In this document: positions 54,020-63,619 of the stretch, in pieces
Numbering within the stretch: position 1 is the first letter of the stretch
How the letters are laid out: the number at the start of each line of letters is the position of its first letter
Assembly (NCBI GenBank): GCA_900466475.1
Contig: UBMI01000009.1
Span: forward strand, 62,001 to 126,000
Direction: 5' to 3'
Source: Hyphomicrobiales bacterium
GTDB taxonomy: Bacteria > Pseudomonadota > Alphaproteobacteria > Rhizobiales > Rhizobiaceae
DNA: 64,000 nucleotides
Translations under genes and position numbers: made by a program
Notes under the pieces: model-generated
Told to the model about the DNA's origin: nothing
Databases searched by the model: none
Seen by the model: the letters and a program-made list of their open reading frames with translations, nothing else

Positions 54020-54910
54020 ATGACGTCGGAATCCTCGCTTTTCAGCCATCGCTGGCTGCCGGCTTTGCTAGCCGCACCCTTGCTGCTGTTGATCCTCATC
54101 TTCTTCTATGCGCCGATCGTGCAGGCCTTCTATTGGTCGTTCTTTCTGGAAAGGCCATTCGGCGGCGGGTCGGAATTCGTCGGCTGGGATAATTTCCGCC
54201 GCGTGCTTGCCGACCCGGAATTCTGGAATGCCGGCTGGCGCACGATTATCTTCATGGTCTTTGCTTCGTCACTCGCCGTCGCTCTGCCGCTGATCCTGGC
54301 GGTTGCCGCCGACCGAAAGATCCGTCTGTCGCTGTCAGCGCGTAACGTGCTTGTCTGGCCGAAGGGGGTGGCGGGAGCTTCAATCGGCGTCGTCTTCGCC
54401 TTCATCTTCAACCCGTTCGTCGGCATTCTGGCGCCAATCAACCATTTCTTTCCGGGGGCGTGGGCGCCCGGCCTCGATGGCACTGACGCATTCATCACGC
54501 TCATCGTAGCCCATGTCTGGGGCGGCATTCCCTTCAATTTCGTCATCCTGCTTGCCGGCCTGCAATCCATCCCGCGCACCATGTTTCAGGCGGCGGCCAT
54601 GGATGGGGCAGGGCCGTGGCGGCGCATTTTCGACGTGCAGCTGCCGCTGATCATGCCTCAGCTCTTCCTGACGCTGGTGCTGGAGTTCACCGAAAGCGTC
54701 ACCTCGGCCTTCGCGCTGATCGACACGATCACCAAGGGCGGTCCGGGCGGCGCCACCAATCTGCTGGTCTACAAGATCTATACCGATGGCTTCAGCGGCT
54801 ACGATCTCTCGGGCGCTTCCACGCAGACGGCCATCCTGATGGTCTTCGTCGTCATCCTGACCGCCGCGCAGTTCCTGCTTCTCGGCCGTAGCGTCAATTA
54901 TGAACGGTAG
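54020..54910 (+). CDS. ugpA: ABC transporter permease, UgpA-like
   Basis: The 296-residue permease from the ATG at 54020 has six helices and the EAA loop MFQAAAMDGAGPWRRIFDVQLPLIMPQL. WGGIPFNFVILLAGLQSIP is the typical MalF/UgpA segment. It lies 61 bp after the binding-protein gene and 9 bp before the next permease. Confidence 0.92.
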   Translation: MTSESSLFSHRWLPALLAAPLLLLILIFFYAPIVQAFYWSFFLERPFGGGSEFVGWDNFRRVLADPEFWNAGWRTIIFMVFASSLAVALPLILAVAADRKIRLSLSARNVLVWPKGVAGASIGVVFAFIFNPFVGILAPINHFFPGAWAPGLDGTDAFITLIVAHVWGGIPFNFVILLAGLQSIPRTMFQAAAMDGAGPWRRIFDVQLPLIMPQLFLTLVLEFTESVTSAFALIDTITKGGPGGATNLLVYKIYTDGFSGYDLSGASTQTAILMVFVVILTAAQFLLLGRSVNYER

Positions 54911-54919
54911 GAGAGAGCC

Positions 54920-55837
54920 ATGATCGAAAATGCCCGCTCGCTCAATTTCGTCGCCAGCGCCATCCTGCTTATCGGCATCGTCTTCATTCTCGGGCCTCTC
55001 TATCTGACGCTTGCCAATGCATCACAGTCCTATGAGTTTCTGCTTCGCAACGGGCTTGCCTGGTATCCGGGTGATCAGTTCGTCGACAACGTCAGGCGTG
55101 TCTTCAACGAAACCCGTATTCCGATCCAGATGCTGAACAGCATGCTGGTCGCGCTTTACGATGCTTTCTTTACCTGCGCGCTGTCCTTCCTTGCGGCCTA
55201 TGCGCTGGTCTATTTCCGCATCCGCTGGGCAGGTATTGCCTTCGCGGTGATCCTGGCGACGATCATGCTACCGATCGATATTCGCGTGATCACCACCTAT
55301 CAGGTGGCGGCCAATATCTTCTCGCCACTGAATGGATTGCTCGATCTGACCGGGGCGAACGCCTTGATCGAAAGCCTGTTCGGCGCCCCACTCCACCTCG
55401 AACTCAGTGTGCTCGACACGCATTTCGGACTCGTGGCGCCGCTTGTCGCGCATGGAACCGGTACCTTCCTGTTCCGGCAGTTCTTCCGCACGCTGCCGTC
55501 CGATCTCTTCAAGGCAGCGCGCATGGATGGAGCAGGGCCGATCCGCTTCCTCTTCCACATTCTGCTGCCGATTTCACGGAGCAGCTTTGCGGCACTTTTC
55601 GTGCTGACCTTCCTCAGCGGCTGGACGCAATATCTCTGGCCGCTCGTTGCCGCCTCGAAACCCGAGATGACCACCGCCGTCGTCGGTCTTGCACGGCTCG
55701 CGCCCGATATGGAGGGCGAGATTCCCGACTTTCCGATGATCATGGCGGGTGTCGTGGTCGTCTCGATCATTCCCCTTGCGATGATTGCGCTCCTGCAGCG
55801 CTACCTCGTGCAAGGCCTTGTTCTTTCGGAGAAATGA
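54920..55837 (+). CDS. ugpE: ABC transporter permease, UgpE-like
   Basis: The 305-residue MalG/UgpE-type permease has the EAA loop LFKAARMDGAGPIRFLFHILLPISRSSF and TQYLWPLVAASKPEM. Its TGA is one base before the GTG start of the ATPase gene, so translation is closely coupled. Confidence 0.93.
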   Translation: MIENARSLNFVASAILLIGIVFILGPLYLTLANASQSYEFLLRNGLAWYPGDQFVDNVRRVFNETRIPIQMLNSMLVALYDAFFTCALSFLAAYALVYFRIRWAGIAFAVILATIMLPIDIRVITTYQVAANIFSPLNGLLDLTGANALIESLFGAPLHLELSVLDTHFGLVAPLVAHGTGTFLFRQFFRTLPSDLFKAARMDGAGPIRFLFHILLPISRSSFAALFVLTFLSGWTQYLWPLVAASKPEMTTAVVGLARLAPDMEGEIPDFPMIMAGVVVVSIIPLAMIALLQRYLVQGLVLSEK

Positions 55838-55838
55838 C

Positions 55839-56936
55839 GTGAACGCCATCGATACCGCTATCCGCAGCGCGGCCACCAACATCACGCTCGCAGGCGTCAC
55901 CAAGGCATATGACGCGAAATCGACCGTCATCCCGCCACTCGATGTCGAGTTACGCGCCGGCGAATTCACCGTCGTTCTCGGCCCGTCCGGCTGCGGAAAA
56001 TCCACGCTGCTGCAGATGATCGCAGGCCTCGAGGCCGTCAGCGGCGGCAAGATCCTGTTCGGCAACCGCGAGGTGCAGGGCCTGGAGCCGAAGCAGCGCG
56101 GCTGCGCCATGGTCTTCCAGAACTACGCGCTCTATCCGCATATGACCGTTTTTGACAACATGGCCTACAGCCTGCGTGTCGCCGGCCTGCCGAAAGCTGA
56201 ACGCAGGGAACGTGTTGGCGCCGTTGCCGAGATGCTGGGACTGGCCGCCTATCTCGATCGCAAACCGGGACAGCTTTCAGGTGGCCAGCGCCAGCGTGTG
56301 GCGATCGGCCGGGCGATCGTACGCGAGCCCGGCGTGCTGCTCTTCGACGAGCCACTGTCCAATCTTGATGCGCAGCTGCGCCACGACATGCGCGTCGAGC
56401 TTGCCGACCTGCATCGGCGCATCGGAGCAACGACCGTTTTCGTTACCCACGACCAGGTGGAGGCGATGACGCTTGCCGACCGGATCCTCATCCTCAACAA
56501 GGGCAATGTCGAACAGTTCGATACGCCGAAGGCGATCTATCATCGCCCGGCCTCGGTCTTCGTCGCCAAGTTCATCGGCGCGCCGCCGATGAATATCCTG
56601 CCGGTGACATCAGACGGGTTCGTGCTGCGGCTGGCAGACGGGCAGGTGGTCGCCGAGTACCACAGGCCGGGCAATTTCCAGCTCGGCATCCGCCCGGAAG
56701 ATATCGCCATCAGCGCCGACGGTACGATCAAGGGACGCCTCAGGCATTTCGAGGATCTCGGCTCGCATTCGGTGCTGGCCGTCGATCTCGCGGGCACCTC
56801 CATCCGTATCGCCACGCCCTTCGGCGCGCAGATCGATGCCGCCACGGAACTTTCCTTTTCCTTCCCACGATCCCGCCTGCACCTGTTTGACGGCGAAACG
56901 GGGCGCGCCATTGCGGATGCATTCGCCGGCCATTGA
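55839..56936 (+). CDS. ugpC: ABC transporter ATPase, UgpC/MalK-like
   Basis: The 365-residue protein from GTG 55839 has Walker A GPSGCGKST, Q-loop FQNYALYPHMTV, signature LSGGQRQR, Walker B LLFDEPLSNLD and VTHDQVEAMTLADRI. A regulatory TOBE-type domain follows, with LGIRPEDI. It completes the importer. The gene ends 11 bp before the first phosphodiesterase gene. Confidence 0.94.
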   Translation: MNAIDTAIRSAATNITLAGVTKAYDAKSTVIPPLDVELRAGEFTVVLGPSGCGKSTLLQMIAGLEAVSGGKILFGNREVQGLEPKQRGCAMVFQNYALYPHMTVFDNMAYSLRVAGLPKAERRERVGAVAEMLGLAAYLDRKPGQLSGGQRQRVAIGRAIVREPGVLLFDEPLSNLDAQLRHDMRVELADLHRRIGATTVFVTHDQVEAMTLADRILILNKGNVEQFDTPKAIYHRPASVFVAKFIGAPPMNILPVTSDGFVLRLADGQVVAEYHRPGNFQLGIRPEDIAISADGTIKGRLRHFEDLGSHSVLAVDLAGTSIRIATPFGAQIDAATELSFSFPRSRLHLFDGETGRAIADAFAGH

Positions 56937-56947
56937 AAGACCTCACC

Positions 56948-57772
56948 ATGAACTACACTGACTATGTGCGCAGCCCGAACAGGGACTGCGCAGTCGTGGC
57001 GCATCGCGGCATCTGGCGCGACGCACCCGAAAACAGCCTGCCCGCCATCGAAGCGGCGATCCGCGCCGGTGCCGATATCGTCGAAATCGACGTGCGCCGG
57101 AGTGCGGACGGCGGGCTCTTCCTGCTGCATGACGAGACGCTGCTGCGCATGGCGGGCATCGACGAGGCGCCGGAGGCGCTGAGCTCGGCACGGCTCGCAG
57201 GTCTCACGCTCAGAAACCGCGACGGTGGCGAGAATAACGCCATGACCGGCGAGAGGCTGCCGAGCCTGCAGCAGCTCTTCGACCTGACGCGCGATCGCAT
57301 CTTCCTGCATCTCGATGTCAAGGATCGTGCCATCGTCCCCGACGTCATCGCCTGCGCGCGCGATCTCGATGTCGAATCCCAGGTGGATTTCTGGGGCAAT
57401 CTTCGAACGCCCGAAGATCTTGCCTGGGTGCGCGAGACTGTTAGCCCGTATGGCGTGCTGTTCATGGCCAAGTCACGGATCGGCGCTACGCATGCCGAGG
57501 CGGAGCTCGATCTGTTGTTCCAGCTTGCGCCTGCCGTTTGCGAAGTCTGCTTCGACCGCGTCGAGGATATCGCCGCGCTCCACGCTCGCCAGGCGGGCAT
57601 GGCGCTCTGGGCCAATACGCTCGATTCCGTCGCCTTTGCCGGCTTTACCGATACGGCTGCCATGCAGGATCCCGATGCCATCTGGGGCCGTCTCATCGAG
57701 GCCGGCGTTTCCCTGATCCAGACCGACGAACCGGTCGCCCTCAAATCATACCTCGCCAGCCGCCGCGGCTGA
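56948..57772 (+). CDS. Glycerophosphodiester phosphodiesterase (copy 1)
   Basis: The 274-residue protein has the GDPD pattern: VAHRGIWRDAPENSLPAIEAAIRAGADIVEIDV (split catalytic block with the His-Arg-Gly and Glu-Asn), LLHDETLLRM (second His, Glu/Asp) and LHLDVKD. It hydrolyses glycerophosphodiesters to glycerol-3-phosphate and an alcohol. No signal peptide is seen, so it works on imported substrate in the cytoplasm. It is followed by a paralogue. Confidence 0.9.
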   Translation: MNYTDYVRSPNRDCAVVAHRGIWRDAPENSLPAIEAAIRAGADIVEIDVRRSADGGLFLLHDETLLRMAGIDEAPEALSSARLAGLTLRNRDGGENNAMTGERLPSLQQLFDLTRDRIFLHLDVKDRAIVPDVIACARDLDVESQVDFWGNLRTPEDLAWVRETVSPYGVLFMAKSRIGATHAEAELDLLFQLAPAVCEVCFDRVEDIAALHARQAGMALWANTLDSVAFAGFTDTAAMQDPDAIWGRLIEAGVSLIQTDEPVALKSYLASRRG

Positions 57773-57788
57773 CACATAAGGAAAGACC

Positions 57789-58649
57789 ATGAGCTACAAA
57801 GACTTCATCGCCGACCCGAACCGTTCCTGCGCTATCGTCGCCCATCGCGGCGCCTGGCACGGTGCGCCGGAAAACAGCCTGGCAGCGATCGAGAAGGCCA
57901 TTGCCGTCGGCGCCGATATTGTCGAGATCGACGTGCGCAAGAGCGCGGATGGCGAGCTTTTCCTGATGCATGACGATACGCTCCTGCGCATGGCGGGCAT
58001 CGACCGCGACGCGGAGACCTTCACAATAGCCGAACTGCAGACGATTGCGCTGCGCGAAGACAATGGCGGCGAGCACCGCACCACCACCGACCAGCGCATC
58101 CCGACGCTGAAGCAGGTGTTCGAGACCATTCGCGGACGCATCTTCGCCGATCTCGACCTGAAGGATCGCAGGTTGTTCTCGGAGGTGGCAGCCTGTGCTC
58201 GTGACATGGGCGTCGCGTCATCCGTCGATCTGAAGACGACTGTCATGGCGCGACAGGATCTCGACTGGGTACGCGCCCAGAACATAGAAGGCGTGCCCTT
58301 CATGGCGATGGCCTATTTCACCGCCGGCGATGTCAGCGAAAGGCTTTCGCTGCTCTCGGAAATCAAGCCTTTCATGTGCGAACTGCGCTTCGATCATCTC
58401 GACACGATCACCGGCAACCGCCAGCTCTTCGAAGATGCCGATATGGCAATCTGGTTCAATACGCTGGATATGGCGGCGAGCGGCGAGTGGACCGATCCCC
58501 GGGCGCTGACCGAACCCAACGCCATCTGGGGCCGCCTCATGGACGCCGGAATCAGCACGATCCAGACGGACGAACCGGCTGCGCTGCGGGCCTATATCGA
58601 GGCGCGGAGAGCGGCGCAAAATCCCGTGACAACCCGGGCTGCGGGCTGA
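57789..58649 (+). CDS. Glycerophosphodiester phosphodiesterase (copy 2)
   Basis: The 286-residue paralogue has the same metal and His residues (AHRGAWHGAPENSLAAIEKAI, MHDDTLLRMAG, ADLDLKD). The two are about half identical by eye, so this duplication is older than that of the binding proteins at 29-30.7 kb. Different alcohol preference (for example ethanolamine, choline or inositol head groups) is plausible. It is last in the ugp operon; AAGGAAAG precedes the ATG. Confidence 0.9.
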   Translation: MSYKDFIADPNRSCAIVAHRGAWHGAPENSLAAIEKAIAVGADIVEIDVRKSADGELFLMHDDTLLRMAGIDRDAETFTIAELQTIALREDNGGEHRTTTDQRIPTLKQVFETIRGRIFADLDLKDRRLFSEVAACARDMGVASSVDLKTTVMARQDLDWVRAQNIEGVPFMAMAYFTAGDVSERLSLLSEIKPFMCELRFDHLDTITGNRQLFEDADMAIWFNTLDMAASGEWTDPRALTEPNAIWGRLMDAGISTIQTDEPAALRAYIEARRAAQNPVTTRAAG

Positions 58650-58849
58650 GCCTCTGCCGATCTGCCGGCCACCCGCCAGCCGGCGCGGTGGCCTTCATCT
58701 TCCGCATTCGGGCGGTCCCACGCAGCAGGTCTGGAGTCCGTACTGAAATTCAAATCTGCTGGCCACGTATCCTTTCGGCGCGACCGTCCGTCTTGGTTAT
58801 TGTTGGCGGTCGTCCTCGACGTCGCCCCTTAACGAATTGGAGCGTGACA

Positions 58850-59782
58850 ATGGATAGCAAGCAGAGTTTGGCAAACAAGATATACTACGAAACGAACGCC
58901 GAGGCTTGGCGCAACGGTCGGGAATTGCCACCGGAAGTCTCCGAGTGGTCGGTTCTGACGGCGGAACCGGGCGGCGTCGACTACATCGAGACGAACCTCG
59001 GCGGCAAGACCGCGCTGTGGGTGCAGCCCAAACTGGCGGCCAGGGATCGCGTCATGCTTTACGTACACGGCGGCGGTTATGTTGGCGGGTCGATCTGGAC
59101 CCATCGCAAGATGGTCGGACACATCGCCAAGGCGGTAGGCTGCCACGCTTTGATCGTGAGTTACGACTACTCGTTTCAGAGCAAGTTCCCGCGGCAGATC
59201 GAGCAGGTCGTGGCCGCGTTGGAGTGGTTGGCCGAGCAGGGCATCGGGCCGGAGCACACTATAGGTGCAGGCGATTCCGCTGGCGCAGGCCTGATCATTG
59301 CAGCCGCGATGAAACTCCGCGATACGGGACGGCCGCTGCCGGCCGCGCTCTTCAGCATCTCTGGCTGGCACGATCTGTCGGCGAGCGGCCTGTCTTACGA
59401 GGCTAACCGCGAAAAGGACGCTTTCTTCCAGAAGGCGACCGTGGATATGTTGGCATCACAGGTGCTCGGAGGGGCCGATGCTCGAAATCCATTCGCCAGT
59501 CCAATCTTTGCCGATCTCAAGGGCTTGCCGCCGATCTGTCTGCAAGCTGGCGAAGACGAAACCCTGCTTGACGACAGCCGAGTGCTCGCAGACCGTGCGA
59601 AGGCGGCGGGCGTCGAGGTGCGCCTAGAGGTATTTCCGGAGATGCTGCACTCGTTCCAGATGATGGCTGGCCGCGCTCCCGAAGCCGATGACGCGATAGA
59701 GCGGTTTGCACAGTGGGTTCGCCCCAAGCTCGGCCTGACCGGAGCCGCGGCAGCACGCCTTGAAAGTCGCGAAGTCGCATGA
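58850..59782 (+). CDS. HSL-type alpha/beta hydrolase
   Basis: The 310-residue hormone-sensitive-lipase-type protein from the ATG at 58850 (TTGGAG upstream) has the oxyanion motif YVHGGGYVGGSIW, Ser nucleophile GAGDSAGAGLIIA, the acidic residue in EDETLLDDS and His in MLHSFQMMAG. Such enzymes hydrolyse small esters or lactones. It is followed after 38 bp by an ECF sigma gene in the same direction, a likely cotranscribed pair. Confidence 0.9.
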   Translation: MDSKQSLANKIYYETNAEAWRNGRELPPEVSEWSVLTAEPGGVDYIETNLGGKTALWVQPKLAARDRVMLYVHGGGYVGGSIWTHRKMVGHIAKAVGCHALIVSYDYSFQSKFPRQIEQVVAALEWLAEQGIGPEHTIGAGDSAGAGLIIAAAMKLRDTGRPLPAALFSISGWHDLSASGLSYEANREKDAFFQKATVDMLASQVLGGADARNPFASPIFADLKGLPPICLQAGEDETLLDDSRVLADRAKAAGVEVRLEVFPEMLHSFQMMAGRAPEADDAIERFAQWVRPKLGLTGAAAARLESREVA

Positions 59783-59820
59783 CTCGTATCTATTTCCTCA
59801 AAAACGTTGGGATGTGACAG

Positions 59821-60759
59821 GTGAAGGACATGCGGGAGCGACCGATCGGTCTATTCGATGTGCGATATCGAGCCTTCCTCGAGACGGTGTCAGACATTCG
59901 TGCCCAACTGCATCGCTACTGCGCCCGCATGACCGGCTCACGGCTCGACGGTGAGGATCTCATGCAGGAAACGCTATTCGAGGCCTACATGAAGATCGAG
60001 ACCCTCGATGAGGCCCACAGGCTGAAGTCCTGGCTGTTTCGCATCGCTCACAATCGCTGCATCGACTTTCTGAGGCGGCGCGATGCGCGCGAGCGCGCGG
60101 AGAGCACCTATTCAGATGACATCGGAGTCGTCGCTGCGGAGCCGGCGACGAGTGATGCACGTCGCGCCATCGAACGGCTGGTCGGCAGCCTGCCGCCCAA
60201 AGAGCGCGCCTGCGTCCTCCTGAAAGATGTGTTCGACTATTCGCTGGAGGAGACCGCAGAACTCGTGGATTCGACGGTTGGCGGCGTCAAAGCCGCGCTC
60301 TCCCGTGGACGGGCGAAGCTCGCCGGCTTGCCCGCTGAACCGACCGGCGAACCAAGCCGTCCGCTTGATGCCGACACGGCGCTGCTCCTGCAGCGCTATG
60401 TTGACCTCTTCAACCGCCATGATTGGGATGGTGTGCGGGGTCTCACCAGCGCCGATGCCCGGTTGCGGGTCGCCGACTGCTTCGACGGTCTGCTCAGAAA
60501 CTCTCCCTATTTCGTCGAATACGAGAAAAACACGGAACCGTGGACCATGGAGTTTGGGGCGATCGACGGGGAGCCCGTCCTGCTCGTGCTCTTCCAGCGA
60601 GGAGACCTGTGGCGGGTCGCATGGCCGGTTCGTGTCCATGTCGTCGGCGGCGTTATCGACCGCATCGAAGATTATTATGCCTGCCCGTGGATCATTGGAA
60701 ACGCCTCGGAAACCGATCTGGAACTCATGGCCGGGTCCGTCGTCTCGCAAGGAGGATGA
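59821..60759 (+). CDS. ECF sigma factor with C-terminal NTF2-like domain (ECF41/ECF56-like)
   Basis: The 312-residue protein, GTG start, has sigma region 2 (CARMTGSRLDGEDLMQETLFEAY, LKSWLFRIAHNRCIDFLRRR) and region 4 (SLPPKERACVLLKDVFDYSLEETAELV, VGGVKAALSRGRAKL), then about 130 residues of SnoaL/NTF2-like domain (LLLQRYVDLFNRHDWDGV...DRIEDYYACPW). In such ECFs the tail replaces an anti-sigma factor; none is seen nearby. The hydrolase upstream or the genes downstream may be its regulon. Confidence 0.9.
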   Translation: MKDMRERPIGLFDVRYRAFLETVSDIRAQLHRYCARMTGSRLDGEDLMQETLFEAYMKIETLDEAHRLKSWLFRIAHNRCIDFLRRRDARERAESTYSDDIGVVAAEPATSDARRAIERLVGSLPPKERACVLLKDVFDYSLEETAELVDSTVGGVKAALSRGRAKLAGLPAEPTGEPSRPLDADTALLLQRYVDLFNRHDWDGVRGLTSADARLRVADCFDGLLRNSPYFVEYEKNTEPWTMEFGAIDGEPVLLVLFQRGDLWRVAWPVRVHVVGGVIDRIEDYYACPWIIGNASETDLELMAGSVVSQGG

Positions 60760-60880
60760 CGGAGGCGCAGAGGAAGGCTCGGCGATTGCGGGGTCCTTGG
60801 GGAGGCCACGGTTTCGGCTGATCCAGGCGAACCAGGCCGGCAACCCGCCATGGGCGCGCCGACCTGCATCTGTCACCAGG

Positions 60881-61279
60881 CTACTTCACCGGCACAACGA
60901 GCGGCGAGCCCTTCGTGACGATATAGGTTGCGAGTTCGGAGGCCTTGCCGTCGCCGAAATTCCTGGCGGAATGGGCAACGCCCGAGGGGATGAACAGCGA
61001 CTGGCCGGCTTTCAGCGTCACCGGCTTCTGTCCGTCCAGCTCATATTCCAGCGTGCCTTCGACCACATAGGCGATTTCCTCGCCCGGATGGTGATGCTTC
61101 ACGGCGAAGGCGCCGGGGGCGAAGTCGACGCGAACCTGCACCGCCTCGTGACCGGGCACGTCGATGTCGTTCTGAACGAGATCGGTACGCTGGATGGGCT
61201 GCTCGGCGTTGGCCTTGGTCAGCTGCATTGCACCCGCAATGAGGAGTGCGCCTGCTGCCATGATCATGATGGTCCTCAT
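60881..61279 (-). CDS. Exported cupin-domain protein
   Basis: The 132-residue protein has a signal peptide (MRTIMIMAAGALLIAGAM..KANA) and a single cupin barrel: KHHHPGEEIAYVVEGTLEYELDG (metal ligands His-His-Glu) and LFIPSGVAHSARN (last His). It may bind metal in the periplasm. The ECF sigma gene lies convergent. The activity is unknown. Confidence 0.9.
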   Translation of the reverse strand: MRTIMIMAAGALLIAGAMQLTKANAEQPIQRTDLVQNDIDVPGHEAVQVRVDFAPGAFAVKHHHPGEEIAYVVEGTLEYELDGQKPVTLKAGQSLFIPSGVAHSARNFGDGKASELATYIVTKGSPLVVPVK

Positions 61280-61408
61280 CTGTCTGTCCTTCCGTCAGAT
61301 GGCTAAGGCCCGCAACCGGGCGACGGGTTCATCTGAACAGACGGATGAATTGGAAATGTTTCAGCGGAGGACGTTTTTGTATCGCCGTGTATCTGCGAGA
61401 TGCTCGCG

Positions 61409-62269
61409 TCACTGATTTTCTCGAAGTAATTCGAGGTGCTGATCCAGCGTCGTCCTCCCCCAATGGCGGCGGGTGGGCATTTCAAAGCCGGTGTCGATGG
61501 TGACCTCTGCCATCTTTGCGTAGCAACGGGCGGCAGCCCAGGAGAAGCCAAGTCCGAGATAATATTCCTCGAACCTTTCGCGAGGGATCGTCTCGGCTGT
61601 AACCGGGCGGCCGAGACGCGATGAAAACGCCTTGGCGACATCGGCGAAGGAATAACGCTCCGGACCTTCGACATGGTCTATCCCGATATCCTCGCTCGGG
61701 CTCCTGAGGCGCGCAGCAGCGGCTTCCCCCAGATCCCTTGGCGACACCATCGGGATCTTCATGTCCTCGGGGAAGGGGGTGAGCAGGCGCCCGGTCTCTT
61801 TCGCAGGCTGCAGAAGCATGTCGAGATTGGTGAAGTAATATGCGCCGCGATTGATCGCGACCGGAATGCCGGTTGCCTTCACGAGGCGTTCGAATTCGTA
61901 CAGCACCGAGAGATCGCCGATTCCGGCGCCATCAAGCGCTCCATAGGTCGACACCAGGACGAGCTTCTCCAGCCCGGATCCTTCGAGTGCGGCGGCAATA
62001 CTGCTGGCGGTTTTCAGTTCCCCGGCGTTGGTATCGCCCTTGATATCGGCCGGCGGGTTCAAGAGAAAAGCGCGACGCCCTTTTTGCAGGATCGATCGAA
62101 GCTGCCCCGTGTCGCCCACATCGGCGATGACGGGTTCGACACCGTCGCGTGCGATGACGGCGGCCTTGTCGGCACTGTGAACGAGAGCGATGACTTCCTC
62201 GCCCGACGCCCGCAAAGCGTCGATAACGACAGAGCCTATATGTCCGGACGCGCCAAGGATGACATACAT
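61409..62269 (-). CDS. NmrA-like NAD(P)-binding protein
   Basis: The 286-residue protein from the ATG at 62269 has the atypical-SDR motif VILGASGHIGSVVIDAL (GxxGxxG) and an NmrA-like body with AFLLNPPADIKGDTNAG and LVLVSTYGALDG, but no clear YxxxK. Members act as redox sensors or quinone oxidoreductase-like enzymes. The gene lies minus strand upstream of the cupin. Confidence 0.87.
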   Translation of the reverse strand: MYVILGASGHIGSVVIDALRASGEEVIALVHSADKAAVIARDGVEPVIADVGDTGQLRSILQKGRRAFLLNPPADIKGDTNAGELKTASSIAAALEGSGLEKLVLVSTYGALDGAGIGDLSVLYEFERLVKATGIPVAINRGAYYFTNLDMLLQPAKETGRLLTPFPEDMKIPMVSPRDLGEAAAARLRSPSEDIGIDHVEGPERYSFADVAKAFSSRLGRPVTAETIPRERFEEYYLGLGFSWAAARCYAKMAEVTIDTGFEMPTRRHWGRTTLDQHLELLRENQ

Positions 62270-62376
62270 GGGTGAAACTCGCAGACGATCATCAGGATAA
62301 CTGCGCACACCGCTTCGAGGTTCCGTCGCTGATGTCGCCGGAGCTGTGAAGTTTGACTTTCGGGTAGGGACGCCGC

Positions 62377-62538
62377 CTACGCACGCCAGAAGGGTCGGTG
62401 GCTCTGCTCGAAGGCGGCTTCACGGGTCATGCCGAAATCCCTGAGCGTTTCGTCAGGCAAAGTATCCAGCTCGCGTGCGAAGAGGCGACGTTCGGTCCAG
62501 CGTTCGCGCCACATGCGGAGCGTGTCGGTCACATGCAT
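62377..62538 (-). CDS. DUF1127 small protein
   Basis: The 53-residue basic protein from the ATG at 62538 (AAAGGAAA upstream) has the DUF1127 pattern RMWRERWTERRLFARELDTLPDETLRDFGMTREAA. Short rhizobial DUF1127 proteins bind RNA and influence phosphate and carbon responses. Divergent from the LysR gene at 62708. Confidence 0.92.
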   Translation of the reverse strand: MHVTDTLRMWRERWTERRLFARELDTLPDETLRDFGMTREAAFEQSHRPFWRA

Positions 62539-62707
62539 GATGAAATTTCCTTTCTCTGTTGGCAAAACTCACCTATGATTGACGAAGGTGGAGGCGAAGA
62601 TTTCCACTCGCTTTGCTCTTGTGTCATGGTTTTATGCCCATATCCGAATTCGAAAAAGCGCGTTATCTTCACGTCATCCGTTAGAAAAACTCACACAAGA
62701 GAAGACC

Positions 62708-63598
62708 ATGGCCCGCCATCTGCCGCCGCTCTCCTATCTCCGGGCCTTCGAGGCCACTGCACGTCTCGGTTCGGTCACACGGGCAGCCGATGAGCTGGGG
62801 CGCACGCACGGTGCCGTCTCGAAGCAGCTGCAGCTTTTGCAGGAGCAGCTTGGGCTTCCCGTGTTCGAGAAGTCAGGAACCGGCCTTCGGCTGAATGAGG
62901 ATGGGGCGGCCTTCTTCACCACGGTGTCGCGGGCCTTCGATCTTCTGGAGGAGCGTTATCAGGAGCTGAAGTCGAGCCGGAACGAAGCAAGCGTGCATCT
63001 TTCCTGCAGCGCCACCTTCGCCATGGTCTGGCTGGTGCCGCGTCTGGCGGAATTCTACAGCCTCTATCCGAATTGCCGCGTGCAGCTGACCATGTCATCG
63101 AGCGCCCGCGACGCCGGCCCGAACCGGGCGAGGGACGGGGTGGATATCATGCTGAGCTGGGATCGGCTGTCACGGCCGCAGTTCAGGCGCGAGCATATCC
63201 CGCTCGCCTCCGTTTCCTTTGGCCTGGTGTCCGCACCGGATTATCCGTTCAGTACCGATGGCGATGATTTCAGCTTCCCAGCCCGCATTTCGCCCGACAG
63301 TTTGAGCGAACAATGGACCAACTGGCAGGCGGCGACCGGGCACAGGATCTCGGCGCAGTCGGAGCTCTACTTCCCGCATATGTATCTTTGTGTCAGCGCC
63401 GCCGTCAGCGGGCTTGGCGTGGCTTTGGTGGAGCGGCGTTTTGCGCTGAACGAGCTGAAAAGCGGCAAGCTGGTGGAACGATCGGAATTCCTGACTTACG
63501 AGAACGGTTTCGTGGCCGTCATTCAGCCTGGCCGCGCGCTCTCGCCGGCAGCGGGCCATTTCCTCGACTGGCTGCGCAGCGCCTTCGTGCGCGAATAG
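62708..63598 (+). CDS. LysR-family regulator (GcvA-like)
   Basis: The 296-residue protein from the ATG at 62708 has the GcvA-type HTH LPPLSYLRAFEATARLGSVTRAADELGRTHGAVSKQLQLLQEQLGLPVFEK and a LysR substrate domain (HLSCSATFAMVWLVPRLAEFYSLYPN). It shares the 170-bp spacer with the DUF1127 gene. Effector and targets are unknown. Confidence 0.94.
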   Translation: MARHLPPLSYLRAFEATARLGSVTRAADELGRTHGAVSKQLQLLQEQLGLPVFEKSGTGLRLNEDGAAFFTTVSRAFDLLEERYQELKSSRNEASVHLSCSATFAMVWLVPRLAEFYSLYPNCRVQLTMSSSARDAGPNRARDGVDIMLSWDRLSRPQFRREHIPLASVSFGLVSAPDYPFSTDGDDFSFPARISPDSLSEQWTNWQAATGHRISAQSELYFPHMYLCVSAAVSGLGVALVERRFALNELKSGKLVERSEFLTYENGFVAVIQPGRALSPAAGHFLDWLRSAFVRE

Positions 63599-63619
63599 AC
63601 CGGATAAACTCGCTTGCGC

